Of a stretch of 64,000 bases of DNA, positions 44,257 to 56,163 are shown one piece after another. Origin of the DNA: Eustoma russellianum. Taxonomy: Eukaryota; Streptophyta; Magnoliopsida; Gentianales; Gentianaceae. The position numbers were made by a program, and so were the translations under genes. Position 1 is the first letter of the stretch, and the number at the start of each line of letters is the position of its first letter. The notes under the pieces were generated by a model. The model was not told where the DNA came from and did not search any database. It worked only from the letters and a program-made list of their open reading frames with translations. Where the stretch lies: NCBI GenBank assembly GCA_036186865.1, contig AP025043.1, positions 28,654,528 through 28,718,527 of the forward strand. Reading direction: 5' to 3'.

Positions 44257-45917
44257 TAAATCTGTAAAATATCTCCAAATGTGCTATATAGCTGGACAAC
44301 ACAAGAATATATGATCAATGTCTGCCGATGCCACATGACAAAGAGGCATTGAGTAAGCATGATCGTCATAAATCGACATAGAAAATCTTCCAGTGGCAAA
44401 AACCATGAAACATGCATGATAGAGAAGACTAGCTACCATCCATTGGCGAGGATGCCAAGTATGTGAAAATATCTTCGGGCAAGACCCGGCAAATGTCATA
44501 CGCATAGCTAAGTGTAAAATGGCCCGCGATTGAGAGGGACCAGCTCATGTCTGCCCCTTCCCCTGCACAAAACGGTGCACATATCTGATGGTAGCGGTAA
44601 ATTGTGCACCACGTAACTGAGTCCATAATTAGTGGTCTATAATCCCCTCGATGACCATATTTTTGCCACATATAGCGACTCCATAATGTATCCTGCTGAT
44701 GGTACTGCCACCACAGTCTATAACTATAAGCGGCCTGCAATGCAGGAAAATCCTGCATCCCCAAACCACCTTCATTCCTCAGAGAAGTTATGCGTCGCCA
44801 GGATACACAGTGACGTTTATGACCACCTCATCCCAAAAGAAATTTGCCATTTTCTGCTACAATTCTTGTATGACAGATTTGGGGCTTCAAGCCGCCGCCA
44901 TTACATGTAGAGGTAAAGAGCTCAAAACATATTGTATTAATAACAATCGGCCTACCTGCGTAAGTAATTGGTTCTACCAACTTGTTAGGCGCATGTCAAA
45001 ATGCTGGAGCAAAGTCACACAACACTGCGCACGATTAATACCTTTATACAAATAAGAGCCCAAGTAACGCATCAGCAACGTGGTAGATGTCATCATAAGA
45101 ACTACCTCAGTTCTCCGAAGACGCGGCAAAGTTGTGCCCGAGGATGCCACAAATCGACTTTTGGCCAAATTAACTTTTTGTCCCGAGGTTTGCTCATACT
45201 TTGCCAGAAAACATTTAAAAGCTATTAGATTTTGAATATCTCCCCGCAAAAAGACCAATAAATCATCTGCGTAAGCCAAATGAGATACAAAAAAAGGCAT
45301 ACTACCCAGCCAGAGAGGGGATATTTTGCCAGCCTCCACATGCGCATGTAGTCCCTGGCTTAAAGATCCTCAGAAGCCAATATAAAGAGTATAGGAGACA
45401 AAGGATCGCCCTGCTTAACTCCTCGACCTGGACTAAAAAAACCGCAAGGGACGCTATTGATCAACACCGATAGTCATGTACACTGCAGCTGATTGATAAC
45501 CACATGAATAAACCCGCAAAACCAAAACATTGCATCACCTGGTCCAAATACTCTCAGCTGACCCGATCAAAAGCTTTCATCATATCCAACTTTAGGCACA
45601 CCTGCGAACCCAACCCACCCTTATCCAGCATATGTATCATCTCATTAGCCAAAAGCACCTTGGAGGAGATATCATATCCTTTCATGAAACCAATTTGCTC
45701 CGGAGAAATAAGGTGAGAGAGCAGACGATTTAGTCGAGTGGCAATGATACGAGTGTTAATCTTACTCATAAAGGTAGATAAATAGATATGACGATAATCC
45801 CCTAAATGAGGAAGGCGCATTGCACTTGGGAAGTACTGTAATTAGTTTACTTGACATAGCAATCGGCAAATGAACCCCAAAAAAAACTCAGACACAGCCT
45901 TATAGACATCCGGATGT
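44257..45917 (-). pseudogene. LINE L1a, reverse transcriptase part
   Basis: Continues L1a on the minus strand. From high to low coordinates: YKAVSEFFLGF (about 45880), a segment with ISPEQIGFMKGYDIS and LKLDMMKAFDRVS (RT core), the catalytic LAYADDLLVFLRG (YADD codons 45262-45273), GQKVNLAKS, and a zf-RVT-like region (about 44505-44300) with the CHVASADIDHIFLCC pattern. Many stops and frame changes. The 5' part (ORF1, endonuclease) is absent: the element ends at the microsatellite near 45917, so it is 5'-truncated. Confidence 0.85.
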
Positions 45918-46296
45918 ATATATGCACACACACACACACACATATATATATATGTATGTATGTATATGTGTGTCTATGTATGTATGTATGTGTATATGTA
46001 TGTATATATGTGTATATCCATGTATATTTGTGCATATACGTACGTTTCTGTATATACACACACGAATACACACACATACACACTCATATATTCATGCAGA
46101 TACACACATATACATGTATATACATACATTTATGTGCGCACGCACGCACACACACACATATATGTGTGTGTGTATACATATATATGTGCGGACGCACACA
46201 CACACACATGGACGTATACATAAACATACATATATAGATACATACATATATATATATATATATGTATGTATGTATGTTTGCATACATATATGTATG

Positions 46297-46332
<36 letters not shown>
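45915..46332. repeat. Compound CA/TATG/TA microsatellite between head-to-head LINEs
   Basis: About 420 bp of mixed (CA)n, (TATG)n and (TA)n. All ORFs over it are repeat artefacts (His-Thr or Tyr-Ile-Cys strings). It separates the 5' ends of L1a and L1b. Confidence 0.95.
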
Positions 46333-46334
<2 letters not shown>

Positions 46335-46476
46335 CCATTCCTTATAAAAAAGATGGAAGGCTCTGGCGATTGTAACCCCCTTTGACAGTAGCCGCCGCCG
46401 CTAGCTTCGTTGCTGCCGTTTGCATCCATCCCTTCTTCTTCATTATTGTTTCAATTCGCGATCACCAGTGATCGTA

Positions 46477-47718
46477 ATGTCGGCATCAGTTCCGACTTTT
46501 TCGTCGGTTCTATCTGGAAATTCCAATGCAACACAAATCGCCATCTCTCCGAAAACGGTCTCCAGATATAAAGGCCTTCCATTGATCTCTTTTACCGATG
46601 ATAAAATTAATGCTCTTGTGGTTTCCTTTCAATTTTTGTTGGTAGACACTTTTTGGTATGGCCGCCCTCCATTGAAGGTGATTAGAGATGTTTTTGAAAA
46701 GATTGGATTCAATAATGATTTGCACATTACTTTGATTGATCAGTCTCATATCCTTTTGAATTTTCGGCATGAACCTGATTATATTCGCTGCTTTTATCGA
46801 CGATCATGGAATATCTCTGGATTTCATATGCGTGTAACAAAATGGACAGTGGTTTTTGATCCTTCAGCAGATGTTCCTATTGTTCCTATGTGGATTGCAT
46901 TCCCTGGATTGCCAATTCATTTGCATCACAAATTTGCTCTCTTTGAAATTGTTCTGCCCATCAGCACTCCCATTAAGCTTGATATTGCCACTGCTGATGG
47001 GCTGCGGCCATCGGTTGCGCGTATGTGTGTCGAAGTGGATGTGTCGTAGGAGTTGCCTAAAAAGGTTTATCTGCAGGCAAAGCAACGAATTCTTTTTCTG
47101 CAGGTGGTTTATGAGGATTTACCTATGTTTTTTACCACTTGCCGTAGGCTTGGACATGCTACAGGCACTTGTCATGCAGCTCCACCGCCTATAGTGCCGC
47201 CACCTCTGCCTGCCACTAGGTGGACGCCAAAGAAACAGCTGCCCAAAGGTTCAACAGCTGATTCTTCTGAGCCAATCACGTTGTTATCACGACAACCAGC
47301 CGCAGATGCCATAAAAGTACCATCGTCGCATCCTGTGGATCCGCCGCCACCTACTGATGTTCAAGATATTTCCTGACTAGGTGTTGATGCTGAGTACCCG
47401 CCGCAGCAAGAAGCTGAGGAGGGTGGAGATATTGGCCACTCTTCTGACACAGAATTACATGTAGAAGATCTTCCACCTAACTTGCCGCTGGTTTCGGATA
47501 TTATCATTCATAAAATACAGTCTCTACCAGAGTCTCCTTCGGAGGAGATTTTACTATCACGACTAGAGGAACCCAGGCCGGATGAGGGTTTTGTCGCAGT
47601 AGTTTCACGTCACAAAAGCCGAACATGTAAAGAGCTACCGCCACTGCAGCCATCCACTATTCATACTCATAGTGCTGTACGTGCGTCACATGGGAGTGAT
47701 ATCAACCTGACTCAATGA
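46477..47718 (+). pseudogene. L1b ORF1 (DUF4283 and CCHC-type zinc knuckle)
   Basis: ORF1 encodes the RNA-binding protein of plant L1 elements. Start at 46477 (MSASVPTFSSVL). It has the DUF4283 core (FWYGRPPLKVIRDVFEKIGF; RRSWNISGFHMRVTKWT; VPMWIAFPGLPIH) and VARMCVEVDVS followed by a TAG at 47047-47049. After it come YEDLPMFFTTCRRLGHATGTC, a zf-CCHC_4-type knuckle missing some Cys, and a Pro-rich tail with another stop at about 47374. The final frame ends at 47716-47718, overlapping the ORF2 start as ATGA. Confidence 0.85.
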
Positions 47719-49339
47719 ATATTCTGACTTGGAATGTTAGGGGCATTAGCCCTTTCTTGGCTCGCTTGCATAGTTTAGTGAGGTTGCACAGTATCAATCT
47801 GCTTGTTATTATTGAACCGAAACACCCACTTAATTGTGTTACGCGTTTTGGTTTAGACTTGGGCTTTACCAATTCTTTTGCGTCACATTCCGACAAAATT
47901 TGGCTCTACTGGCGGGACTCAGTATTTCGTCTCATGCATACAAATGATGCTGATCAGGTGGTCCATTTTCAATTTATGTATATTCCACTAAATCTTGCCT
48001 TTACTTTTTCGGTGGTTTACGCATTGCATACCGCAGCACAGCGTCGTCCTTTGTGGCAGGCTTTATATGACTATTCTCAGCAGATTTCCAGTCCGTGGTT
48101 AGTTTCTGGGGACTTTGATACTTTTCAGACATTATCTAATCATCGAGGTCGCTCTCAGCCATCATTATATGCGTTGCAATATTTTAATGATTGTATCAAA
48201 TCCTGTGCTTTGATGGATCCTCCCTTTCATGGACCACGGTATACTTGGTCGGACGACTGCAGCTTAGGTCGCGTACAATGCCGTTTAGACTGGTATTTCA
48301 TTCATTCTTCTGTCCATGATGCTTTTGATGATATCTGTTTAACGCACTTGCCGTGGATATCTTCAGATCATACGCCACTTCTATTTGTCTGTCGTATTTC
48401 GCTTTCTTGATGCCTGGTTGTCTCATCCAGATTTTCATGCTTACGTAAAAACCGCTTGGTAATCATATCCCACTACCAAAGGTATGTATGGTTTCTATAG
48501 TAAATTGTTTCGGTTTAAGCAGGATATTCAGCGCTGGAATCAGGAGGTTTTCGGAAATATTTTATGTCAAGTGGAGCAGGCTGAGGCGGAGGTGAGGCAG
48601 GCGGAAGTTGTGTGGGACAATGATCCCTCGGAGATAAATCGCAGTCTATACCATCAGTCCAAGGCGAAATACATCCAAGCGTCCAAGTATGAGTTATAGT
48701 TTTGGAAGCAAAAAAGCTTGTCTTCGCTGGCTTCAGGATGGTGAGGATAATACACGTTATTTTCATTCGATTGTCAAGGTCCGCCGCGCTCAGTTACGCA
48801 TTCAACAAATTTATACACATTCGGATGTTTTATGCGACACATCAGATGCAATTAAAAATGAAGCAGTTTCGTTCTACACGGCCTTGTTTGCACGTGAACA
48901 GGCAGGGAATTATGATTATATCTTGCAGCATATTCCATAGCTCATTACTACGAAGGACAATAATTTTATTACTCGGCTCCCGCAGGCATCGGAGGTAAAG
49001 GAGGCAGTGTGGCATTTAGATCCTCAAAGTGCTGCAGGCCCTGATGGCTTCTATGGTAATTTCTTCCGTTCATGTTGGTCTATTATACATACGGATGTTG
49101 TCCTGGCTGTGCAGGAATTTTTCCTTGGGATTCCACAGCCCACGGTGATGGCTAGTGCTCTCATTACTTTAATTCCGAAGGTAACGGCTCCAGGTACTTT
49201 TAGTGATTTTCGGCCAATCTGTTTGACTTATTTTTTTGAATAAGCTTTGCACTCGTATTATTGCGACACGCCTTATTACATTTCTTCCGAAACTTATCTC
49301 GTCGGAGCAAACAGGTTTTCTAAAAGGACAGGATATCTC
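47715..49339 (+). pseudogene. L1b ORF2, endonuclease and start of reverse transcriptase
   Basis: The APE-type endonuclease opens with MNILTWNVRGISPF, then IIEPKHPL (metal-binding Glu), WLVSGDFDTF and SDHTPLLF. The usual GDFN has Asp in place of Asn. The frame breaks at 48410 and continues through LDAWLSHPDF, a linker, and the RT N-terminus (SAAGPDGFYGNFF; LITLIPKV; DFRPICL) with breaks at 48699, 48940 and 49243. It is cut at 49340 by the solo LTR inside the RT (LKGQDIS). Confidence 0.85.
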
Positions 49340-49735
49340 TATAGAGAAAAAGGGGCTTGAGTGATTTCAAAATACATGATTTAAACGTATTGCATAAAAA
49401 CGTACATGACATAAACGTGTGCATGACATATTGCATATAACTTGCCTTATATAGTTCATATATAATGTTGCTGTACTAACGAGCCATGAAGCTTTAAAGC
49501 TTATATCAAATGGCAAACATTTGTTGTGTTTGAACTATTTACAGGTGCCATCATTAATAAACTAAACTAGTTCATTAAGTGAAGTACTTAGTTAATTAAA
49601 CTAAGTAGTTCGTTAAAGGAAGCAACATTTGGACAAGACACAAAGGCAACAAGATTAAGAAAGGAAAGTCTCCTCCTTCTCCTCCCCACACTAAATACAC
49701 GCCTATATACATACATACACACATACATACATACA

Positions 49736-49797
<62 letters not shown>

Positions 49798-52398
49798 TTC
49801 AAATTTATTTAAAAAAAGGCACGTACACATTTATTCCAACGTACTACCGACACGTTATATATTTTACGTACGTACGTTAACGTCACACCACCATACTTAA
49901 CTCATATTTATGAGTATATTCAGGTCTTATATCATATGATATAAGTCATGGTGATGAAAAATTAAATACGACACGTTAAAAGGTTCTAAACTAAAAATTG
50001 TCGTATCGGGTGAATACCGAAACTTCGCCAACGTGTCACGTACTTGCCATAAATAGATGGCCAGCCCCTACACCTCAAAAATATCAATACATTTCGTGGG
50101 TATGATGATATTTACAGCCATAAAATCATTCCATGTTGACACACACAAATCACCCCACATTAAGGCCAAATTGTGGAGATTCCAATTTCAATTTTGTCAC
50201 ATGCTTTAGGCGCCACTTTAAGACCAGCCATAATATATATAACATGTGCAAAAAGTTGGAATTTAATTAGAGAAAAATCGGGTAATTGATAAACGTCGAA
50301 AATTCGGTTTTGTACGTACACGACACATGGAACGTTTTTGGCACATCATACAACATGTATCTAGAAACTTTTTACATATTCCATACATCTCAAAGTGTTC
50401 TAGAAAATTCAATTAAGGGCTAACTGGAATATACCATGTGTGTATTATTAAATGTGCACTATTTTACAAAGTTTGCAAAAATAAAATTCAGCACATGCAC
50501 AATATATGTTACACGCCTAAGACACATTGTTGGAGCCTATGTGGAGCCTTTTTGGCATATTGATTGGTCAAGAATCAAACATACAATGTTGATGACATAA
50601 AGGAAGGAGCCACACAAGGTAACAATTCAAACTTATGTCTCATTTGTAACACATGCTGAAAATTTCAGCATGCATTATAGGCTGGCCGATTTTTGTAACA
50701 TTATGATGGATATTTTGTGTCTTGATTAAGGTGGATTAATTAGAAGACAATTTGGAATTGTTTTAAATATTTATAGAGTTAAAATTGTGATATATTTGAA
50801 TATCACACATGCTAAAAATTTCAGCATGTGTAGTAATGTATATGGCCAAAATGTTGGCCTCTATGATGTATAATTTTATTCCAAAATTGATAAAGATGTC
50901 TTGCACTAAATGGTGGTTTATTTTCAAGCGATAAATCAAAGAAAACTTGGTAACAATTTGAAAAGAACACCCATGTATCACATGCTGAAATTTCAGCATG
51001 TAAAGTCTTCTTTATGGCCGAAATTTTCACCCTTTTTAGAGAAATATTGTCTTGCTTAATTTATGTGATAATCTTGGAAGTTATGGTAATTATTCTATGG
51101 TGATTTTGGCACATATTTTTAGTGGAATTCTCATATTTTCCTAGTCATCAAGGGATGACAACATTCAACCAATCAATGAGTGCCAAGTAAGCAAGAGTTT
51201 AATGATCATCCAATGAGGAGGTGCCAAGTAAGCAAGAACATGTCACAATGAGGCCACATATTCTCCCAAGGACTTAGAAGACAATTTTCAAGAGGAGAAG
51301 GACTAAAATGGGGGACAGCCACAAGGTTAAAAGAAGAAGCAAGAGAGCAAAACAAGAACAATAACAAGTCTTGCAAATTCAAAGTGAAAAACGCCTAACA
51401 CTCTCCTTTTCTACACTCTCTTTCTTTCTTCTTCCTAAAAGCCTATTGTACTTACATTCATATACTTGAATACGCTTCTCTTAGACCACCACATATTCTT
51501 TATCTTTGTAAAATATTGATCAAGGTGTGATCAATCTTCAATCGTGCAAGGTGGTGGTGTTCGTGTGCATTGTATTCATCATACAAGGTTTGTAAAGGGT
51601 TGGAGTTGGTGTGACTCCATCAACCCTGTGGTAAGGTGTTTTTGTGTTGTGTGTTAGTGTGAACTGAGGAAGGTGTCCTCGAAGACTGGAGTAGGTTGTT
51701 TATAACCGAACCAATATAAAATTCTTGGTGTCATTTACTTTCAGCAATTATATTCTGTTTCAGCACTGTTTATCCTTTTTGATCACGCTTGTAAAAATAG
51801 TAAAAGGATTTCAAAAATTACAAAACTTTCAGGAAACATAGACACGCGTTTTAAGGTTATTTTGGCATAAGTTTCAACCCTTTTGGACAAGTATAAGTCA
51901 TCCAAACGTCCAAGGTTCTAAGACTAGTACAGTCTGATTTTCAGGCTTGCAAAGGTTGAGACTTTGATCATATTTGACTAACTTCCTAAAAGAATTTTTC
52001 AAAACTGTTTCAACCCATTTAAATATAACTTATAAGAGGTTAGTGGTTAAAATTTCAGAGCATTTGGAGTTACGTACAAATAGGAAATAATTTTTCAAAT
52101 CAGTGTACCATTTCTGGCAGATTTGCGTAATCTGACCACCAACGAATTTTCAAGGGGTTAGAGGTTGAATTTAAGTCTGAAATTTTGAGGAGACATCATA
52201 ACATCTGAGGCTAAGTTCTCTCAAAATTTCAGAATTTTTGAAGACCTGCAACCTAGTTTTAAAAACGTTTTTAAATTGGTCTTGAAAACAGAAATTGTTT
52301 TCAAAAGTTGAGTTTTTGGTTCAAAACTATTTTAAAAACCACACTTTTTGCACCAACTATTCAACCCCCCCTTCTAGTGGTGCCTTGCAGATCCTACA
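49340..52398 (+). repeat. Solo LTR of the S3 family in L1b
   Basis: 3059 bp matching the S3 LTRs along its length, flanked by perfect ATCTC (49335-49339 and 52399-52403). The first bases are TATAGAG where S3 has TGTAGAG. It keeps the 20-bp palindrome (about 49926) and three ACATGCTGAAA-type palindromes (about 50649, 50803 and 50979), two of them slightly damaged. A (CATA)n(TA)n microsatellite lies at 49700-49795. Confidence 0.92.
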
Positions 52399-54621
52399 AT
52401 CTCTACTCAAGTGTTGCTTGCGCGGGAGATGATACACGTGCTTGACAAAGGGGGAAGCCAGGTATGTCTAAAACTTGATATGATGAAGGCTTTCGACAGA
52501 GTAAGTTGAGAATATTTGGAGCTGCTGTTGCTTCGATTTGGCTTCAATGAATTTTTTGTGCGTATTATAATGAATCATTTAGGCAGCACCTGCTTTTTTT
52601 ATCCTTATCAATGGTGTTCCGTCAGGTATCTTTCGGTCATACAGGGGGGTGAAGCAAGGTGACCCATTATCACCTTTGTTATTTATTCTATCATCGGAGG
52701 AATTTAGTAGAGGGTTAAAGGCGCTAGTGTCAACGGGTGTCCTGCAGCCTTTTCGCTTGGGCCGTATACCTTTCCACGTGACGCATCTTGCTTATGCAGA
52801 TGATTTGTTAGTATTTCTTCGTGGCACGGTTCATACTTTACATGGCTTCAAATCCTTTTTAACTCATTATGAAGCCGCATCAGGTCAAAAGGTTAATTAC
52901 AGTAAAAGCAGTTTCATTTCTTCTGCCAATACTTCTTTGCAGTGCAAACTTCACTATGCCGACATCCTTGGTATGCGTACTTCAAGTTTGCCATTTTGCT
53001 ATTTGGGCTCTTTCTTGCATAAGGGCATTGGCCGAGTGCGTTACTGTACATCATTACTGGAGCACATTGACAACTGGCTTCATGGATGGCATAATAAGCT
53101 GTTGTCTTAGGCGGATAGGCTGGTGTTATTGAGGTATGTTATTTCCTCCCTTCTTTTGCATATTATAGCAGCAGGCGGTTTGCCGCAATCGGTAATTAAG
53201 AGCATAGAACGTAAGATAGCCAGTTTCTATTGGAGACCAAGACGACACTGGGTTGCATGGTCCACTATTCAGACACCATGTGCTGAAGGTGGTTTGGGAA
53301 TTTGGGATCTCCGCAATCTTCAAGTAGCTTATTTTTGTCGCATATGGTGGAACTATCATCAAAATCATACACTCTGGAGCGCGTATCTGCATGAAAAATA
53401 AGGCCGCTGTGGGGATTATCGTCCCCGTCTTACGGACTCACCTGTTTGGAAGATTCTTTGCCACACTCATATTTTTTGATCCTCTCACAGTCGGCAGCAT
53501 GATACGCAGCAGCGCAAGACTGACTTGGCCTCAAGAGACTTTTCTTTACGTTCAGCATATGATCTTTGTCGTATATCACATCCCACTCTTCTTTCAGCTT
53601 AATTTATCTGGCACAAGCATCATACGCCAATGATCCGAATTTTTCTTTGGCGGCTGTATCACGGGGCCTACCTTCTGAGGATTACATTAGGCATTTTACG
53701 GCATCTATGTCCACACAATGCTCTTTCTGCAAGGTAGATTCAGCAGAGGTTGATCATGTCTTTCTGCATTGTCTGTACATTTGCCCTATTTGGTGTATTT
53801 TCTCGGACATCATGTAGGAGAATCTGCATGCCTCTACGCGTTTATGGCCTCATATATTAGCTTGGTGGTTTCGGGCCTCATCAAATACTCTTCTAGGGTC
53901 TCTACGGATTGTGATTCCAGGTATCATAGTCTATAATATATGGCAGGCATACGTTTCCTTAACGTATGGTGATGCCACCCGTTATACTATTGATTCACTT
54001 GTTGCTATTATCCGCTCTGATATTTATTTGTGGGGCAAAACGCTTGATGGGACAAAACTTGCATCTGGTGTCAGCCAAATAAAACATTTGCATTTGTTAC
54101 CTCCTCTTCGTCAAAAAAGGCCCATAGTGGTCCGGTGGCTACTTCATCCTTCAGGTCGGATGAAGCTTATTGTTGATGCGGCAGTTGGCCGTACTTATGC
54201 TGCAGGTGGGGCAATCTTGCTAGACAGTTTTGGCGTATGTGTTGTGGCAGTTTCTTTCAGATTGCCACCATGCCCGTCTTTCATTGCTGAAATGCAATGG
54301 ACATTATTTTGGTTGCTATATTTTTTGCCGCTACATCGCCGTATTATTCTGGAGACCGATTGTCACCAATTACCACAGTTACTTTATCGGCACAATCCTA
54401 CTGATGAGGGTTATCATCTCCGCATGCTTCGGTGCTTGCAGCTGCATACACTGTATGACATGCAACATGTTTTCAGAGAGGCAAATATGACTGCACATTA
54501 TTTAGCACAGCATGGATTGATGACTCCTATGATGGGTTATTATACACAACACACACTTCCACCATTGGTTCGTAGTTGCATCAGTCATGATATTAACACT
54601 GCCTGCCTTTGTCTTGCATGA
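52399..54621 (+). pseudogene. L1b ORF2, rest of reverse transcriptase, zf-RVT and RNase H
   Basis: Continues from the solo LTR: LKLDMMKAFDRVS then a TGA (about 52507), KQGDPLSPLLFILSSEE, and LAYADDLLVFLRG with YADD codons at 52793-52804. Then LPFCYLGSFLHKGIG, the zf-RVT region (CSFCKVDSAEVDHVFLHC, about 53730-53775), and an RNase H-like domain (MKLIVDAAVGRTYAAGGAIL, about 54160-54220; LETDCHQLPQLL; REANMTAHYLAQHG) ending at 54621. Stops at 53110, 53401 and 53818 break it. Confidence 0.87.
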
Positions 54622-55153
54622 GCGGCGTCTTACTCAAGCTATCTTTGTTTGTCTTCCATATGGATTGGCTATGCTATACATATTCTGCCTGCTCTTTATG
54701 GAGTGCTGGCATCTTCAGTACGATTTACTACTCCTGGCTATTCATGCTTTTCATTTGTTATTGGATTATATTGCTTTCTGATTGTGGACTTTCTGATTTT
54801 ACATGGATGATCATGGGCGTTGTCGGCGGTTTTTGCGCGAGCTGGCATGGATTGATGGAGTTGGAGCTGTCCTATCATTATGTACTGAATGCTTCAAATG
54901 TGGTAAATATGTACTTTTTTTTTCCTTCGTGCAGGATTTTATCTACATGTGTGGTTTTGTCTGCCAAGGTTTTAATGGACATATCATATCACATTTGAAC
55001 ATTCCCCCTCCACATGATGCGTAGTATGGAGCTGTGTTTTCTGACCACTCAGCAGTTACATACGGCTTTTCTATGACTTTCTTTGTATCAAAGGTATTCC
55101 TCCGCCATAAGTGACGGTTTTTTCCTTAAATAAAATATGGAAACCCGGGCTCC

Positions 55154-55192
<39 letters not shown>
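54622..55192 (+). other. L1b 3' UTR and (TA)n tract
   Basis: Non-coding tail of L1b with CCGCCATAAGTGACGG and TTAAATAAAATATGG near its end, then (TA)n at 55160-55192. Short ORFs in it are not supported. Confidence 0.6.
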
Positions 55193-55194
<2 letters not shown>

Positions 55195-55593
55195 CCAACT
55201 GAAATTTTTAATATTCAATGATGCTCTAGCGACTGACGGCGGCACCGATCTCTGATTCACCATGATCGCAGCATTTCTTCAATACTTTTCTGCCATCTCT
55301 TTGTTTTCTGATTCCTTCATTCACATTGCAGCATTCGATTTTTGTTTTTTCTGGGTTTGGCATATAATTTTTTGCCATTTTCCTTTTGTAGTGCTGCCAT
55401 GGAGATGCCGCCTATAGCTCCGCCGCCAAAGCCTACTTTTGCGGATGTTCTTATCCAGAAATCGCTGCCGCCTCCTTCCTCTAATCTATACAGCGATTCA
55501 AAGGTATGCCATCAATCACATTTTCGGATGAGGAAGTCCTTCGATTTCCTCAGTCTTATTGCTTTTCCCTCATTGGATCGTTTTGGAATGGTT

Positions 55594-55862
55594 AGTAACT
55601 CCATCCCCAACTGTCCAAGGATTAGAATATTCTGAATATTCCGAACCATATTTATAGCACCTACGTAAATCAGTAGCTGAGCAGCAGCTACAAAGTAAGA
55701 ACTCAGTAGAATATAGACTAAGGATGTACAAACCAAAACCAATCCCAAAGAAAAGGCAGAAAAAATTGGATTGGGAAGAAATACGACCCCTAAACCCCCT
55801 AAGATCAGACTTGATCCCAGAAAAACGAAAAGAAAATCAGGTATTGGTTCAGTTAAATCCAT
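55594..55862 (-). pseudogene. ndhG: Plastid ndhG fragment (nuclear plastid insertion)
   Basis: On the minus strand from 55862 the frame opens MDLTEPIPDFLFVFLGSS, then GGLGVVFLPNPIFSAFSL and YFVAAAQLLIYVGAINM. This is the N-terminus of plastid NDH subunit 6 (NdhG), a membrane subunit of the thylakoid NDH complex. After GAINM a short internal stretch of the usual gene is missing and the sense resumes out of frame (GSEYSEYSNPWTVGDGVT). It is cut at about 55594. It is a dead nuclear copy inside LINE ORF1. Confidence 0.92.
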
Positions 55863-55997
55863 TGAATTTAAATTTTAAAAACATAGAAATCAAACTATTT
55901 CATGACTTTATTGACCTGACCAGGAAAAAGAAAAAAGAAGTGACTCCATTTGTTTTATGTTTATGATACTTCTTAACTTAATTAAATTTAATTAAAA
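55863..55997 (-). other. Plastid ndhG upstream spacer
   Basis: AT-rich sequence directly 5' of the ndhG start and co-linear with it. I take it as the plastid ndhI-ndhG spacer, given the usual plastid gene order. It ends at the N run. Confidence 0.65.
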
Positions 55998-56007
55998 NNN
56001 NNNNNNN
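55998..56007. other. Assembly gap (10 N)
   Basis: Ten undetermined bases. The 156 bp at 55827-55982 are repeated at 56008-56163 with a single mismatch, so the gap joins two contig ends carrying the same sequence. Confidence 0.99.
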
Positions 56008-56163
56008 GAAAAGAAAATCAGGTATTGGTTCAGTTAAATCCATTGAATTTAAATTTTAAAAACATAGAAATCAAACTATTTCATGACTTTATTGACCTGA
56101 CCAGGAAAAAGAAAAAAGAAATGACTCCATTTGTTTTATGTTTATGATACTTCTTAACTTAAT
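56008..56163 (-). repeat. Second copy of the plastid segment after the gap
   Basis: Matches 55827-55982 except one base (A at about 56121 versus G at about 55940). LINE sequence resumes immediately after it. It is probably the same DNA assembled twice. Confidence 0.9.

Larger units (their letters stand above)
46333..55157 (+). mobile_element. LINE L1b (L1 type), near full length, split by a solo LTR
   Basis: A plus-strand LINE with ORF1, endonuclease, RT, zf-RVT and RNase H in the plant L1 order, interrupted at 49340-52398. The 3' end runs into AAATAAAATATGG and a (TA)n tract (55160-55192). Stops and frameshifts throughout make it inactive. Confidence 0.88.

Noticed and set aside
45914..46347. 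Overlapping ORFs on both strands with Cys, Tyr and His runs
   Set aside because: They are translations of a CA/TATG/TA microsatellite. The same applies to ORFs at 14526-14837, 15000-15120, 17651-17995, 20938-21278, 21521-21720 and 49588-49830.
55512..55862. A working ndhG gene
   Set aside because: It is truncated, has an internal deletion with frame change, and sits inside a LINE in nuclear DNA.
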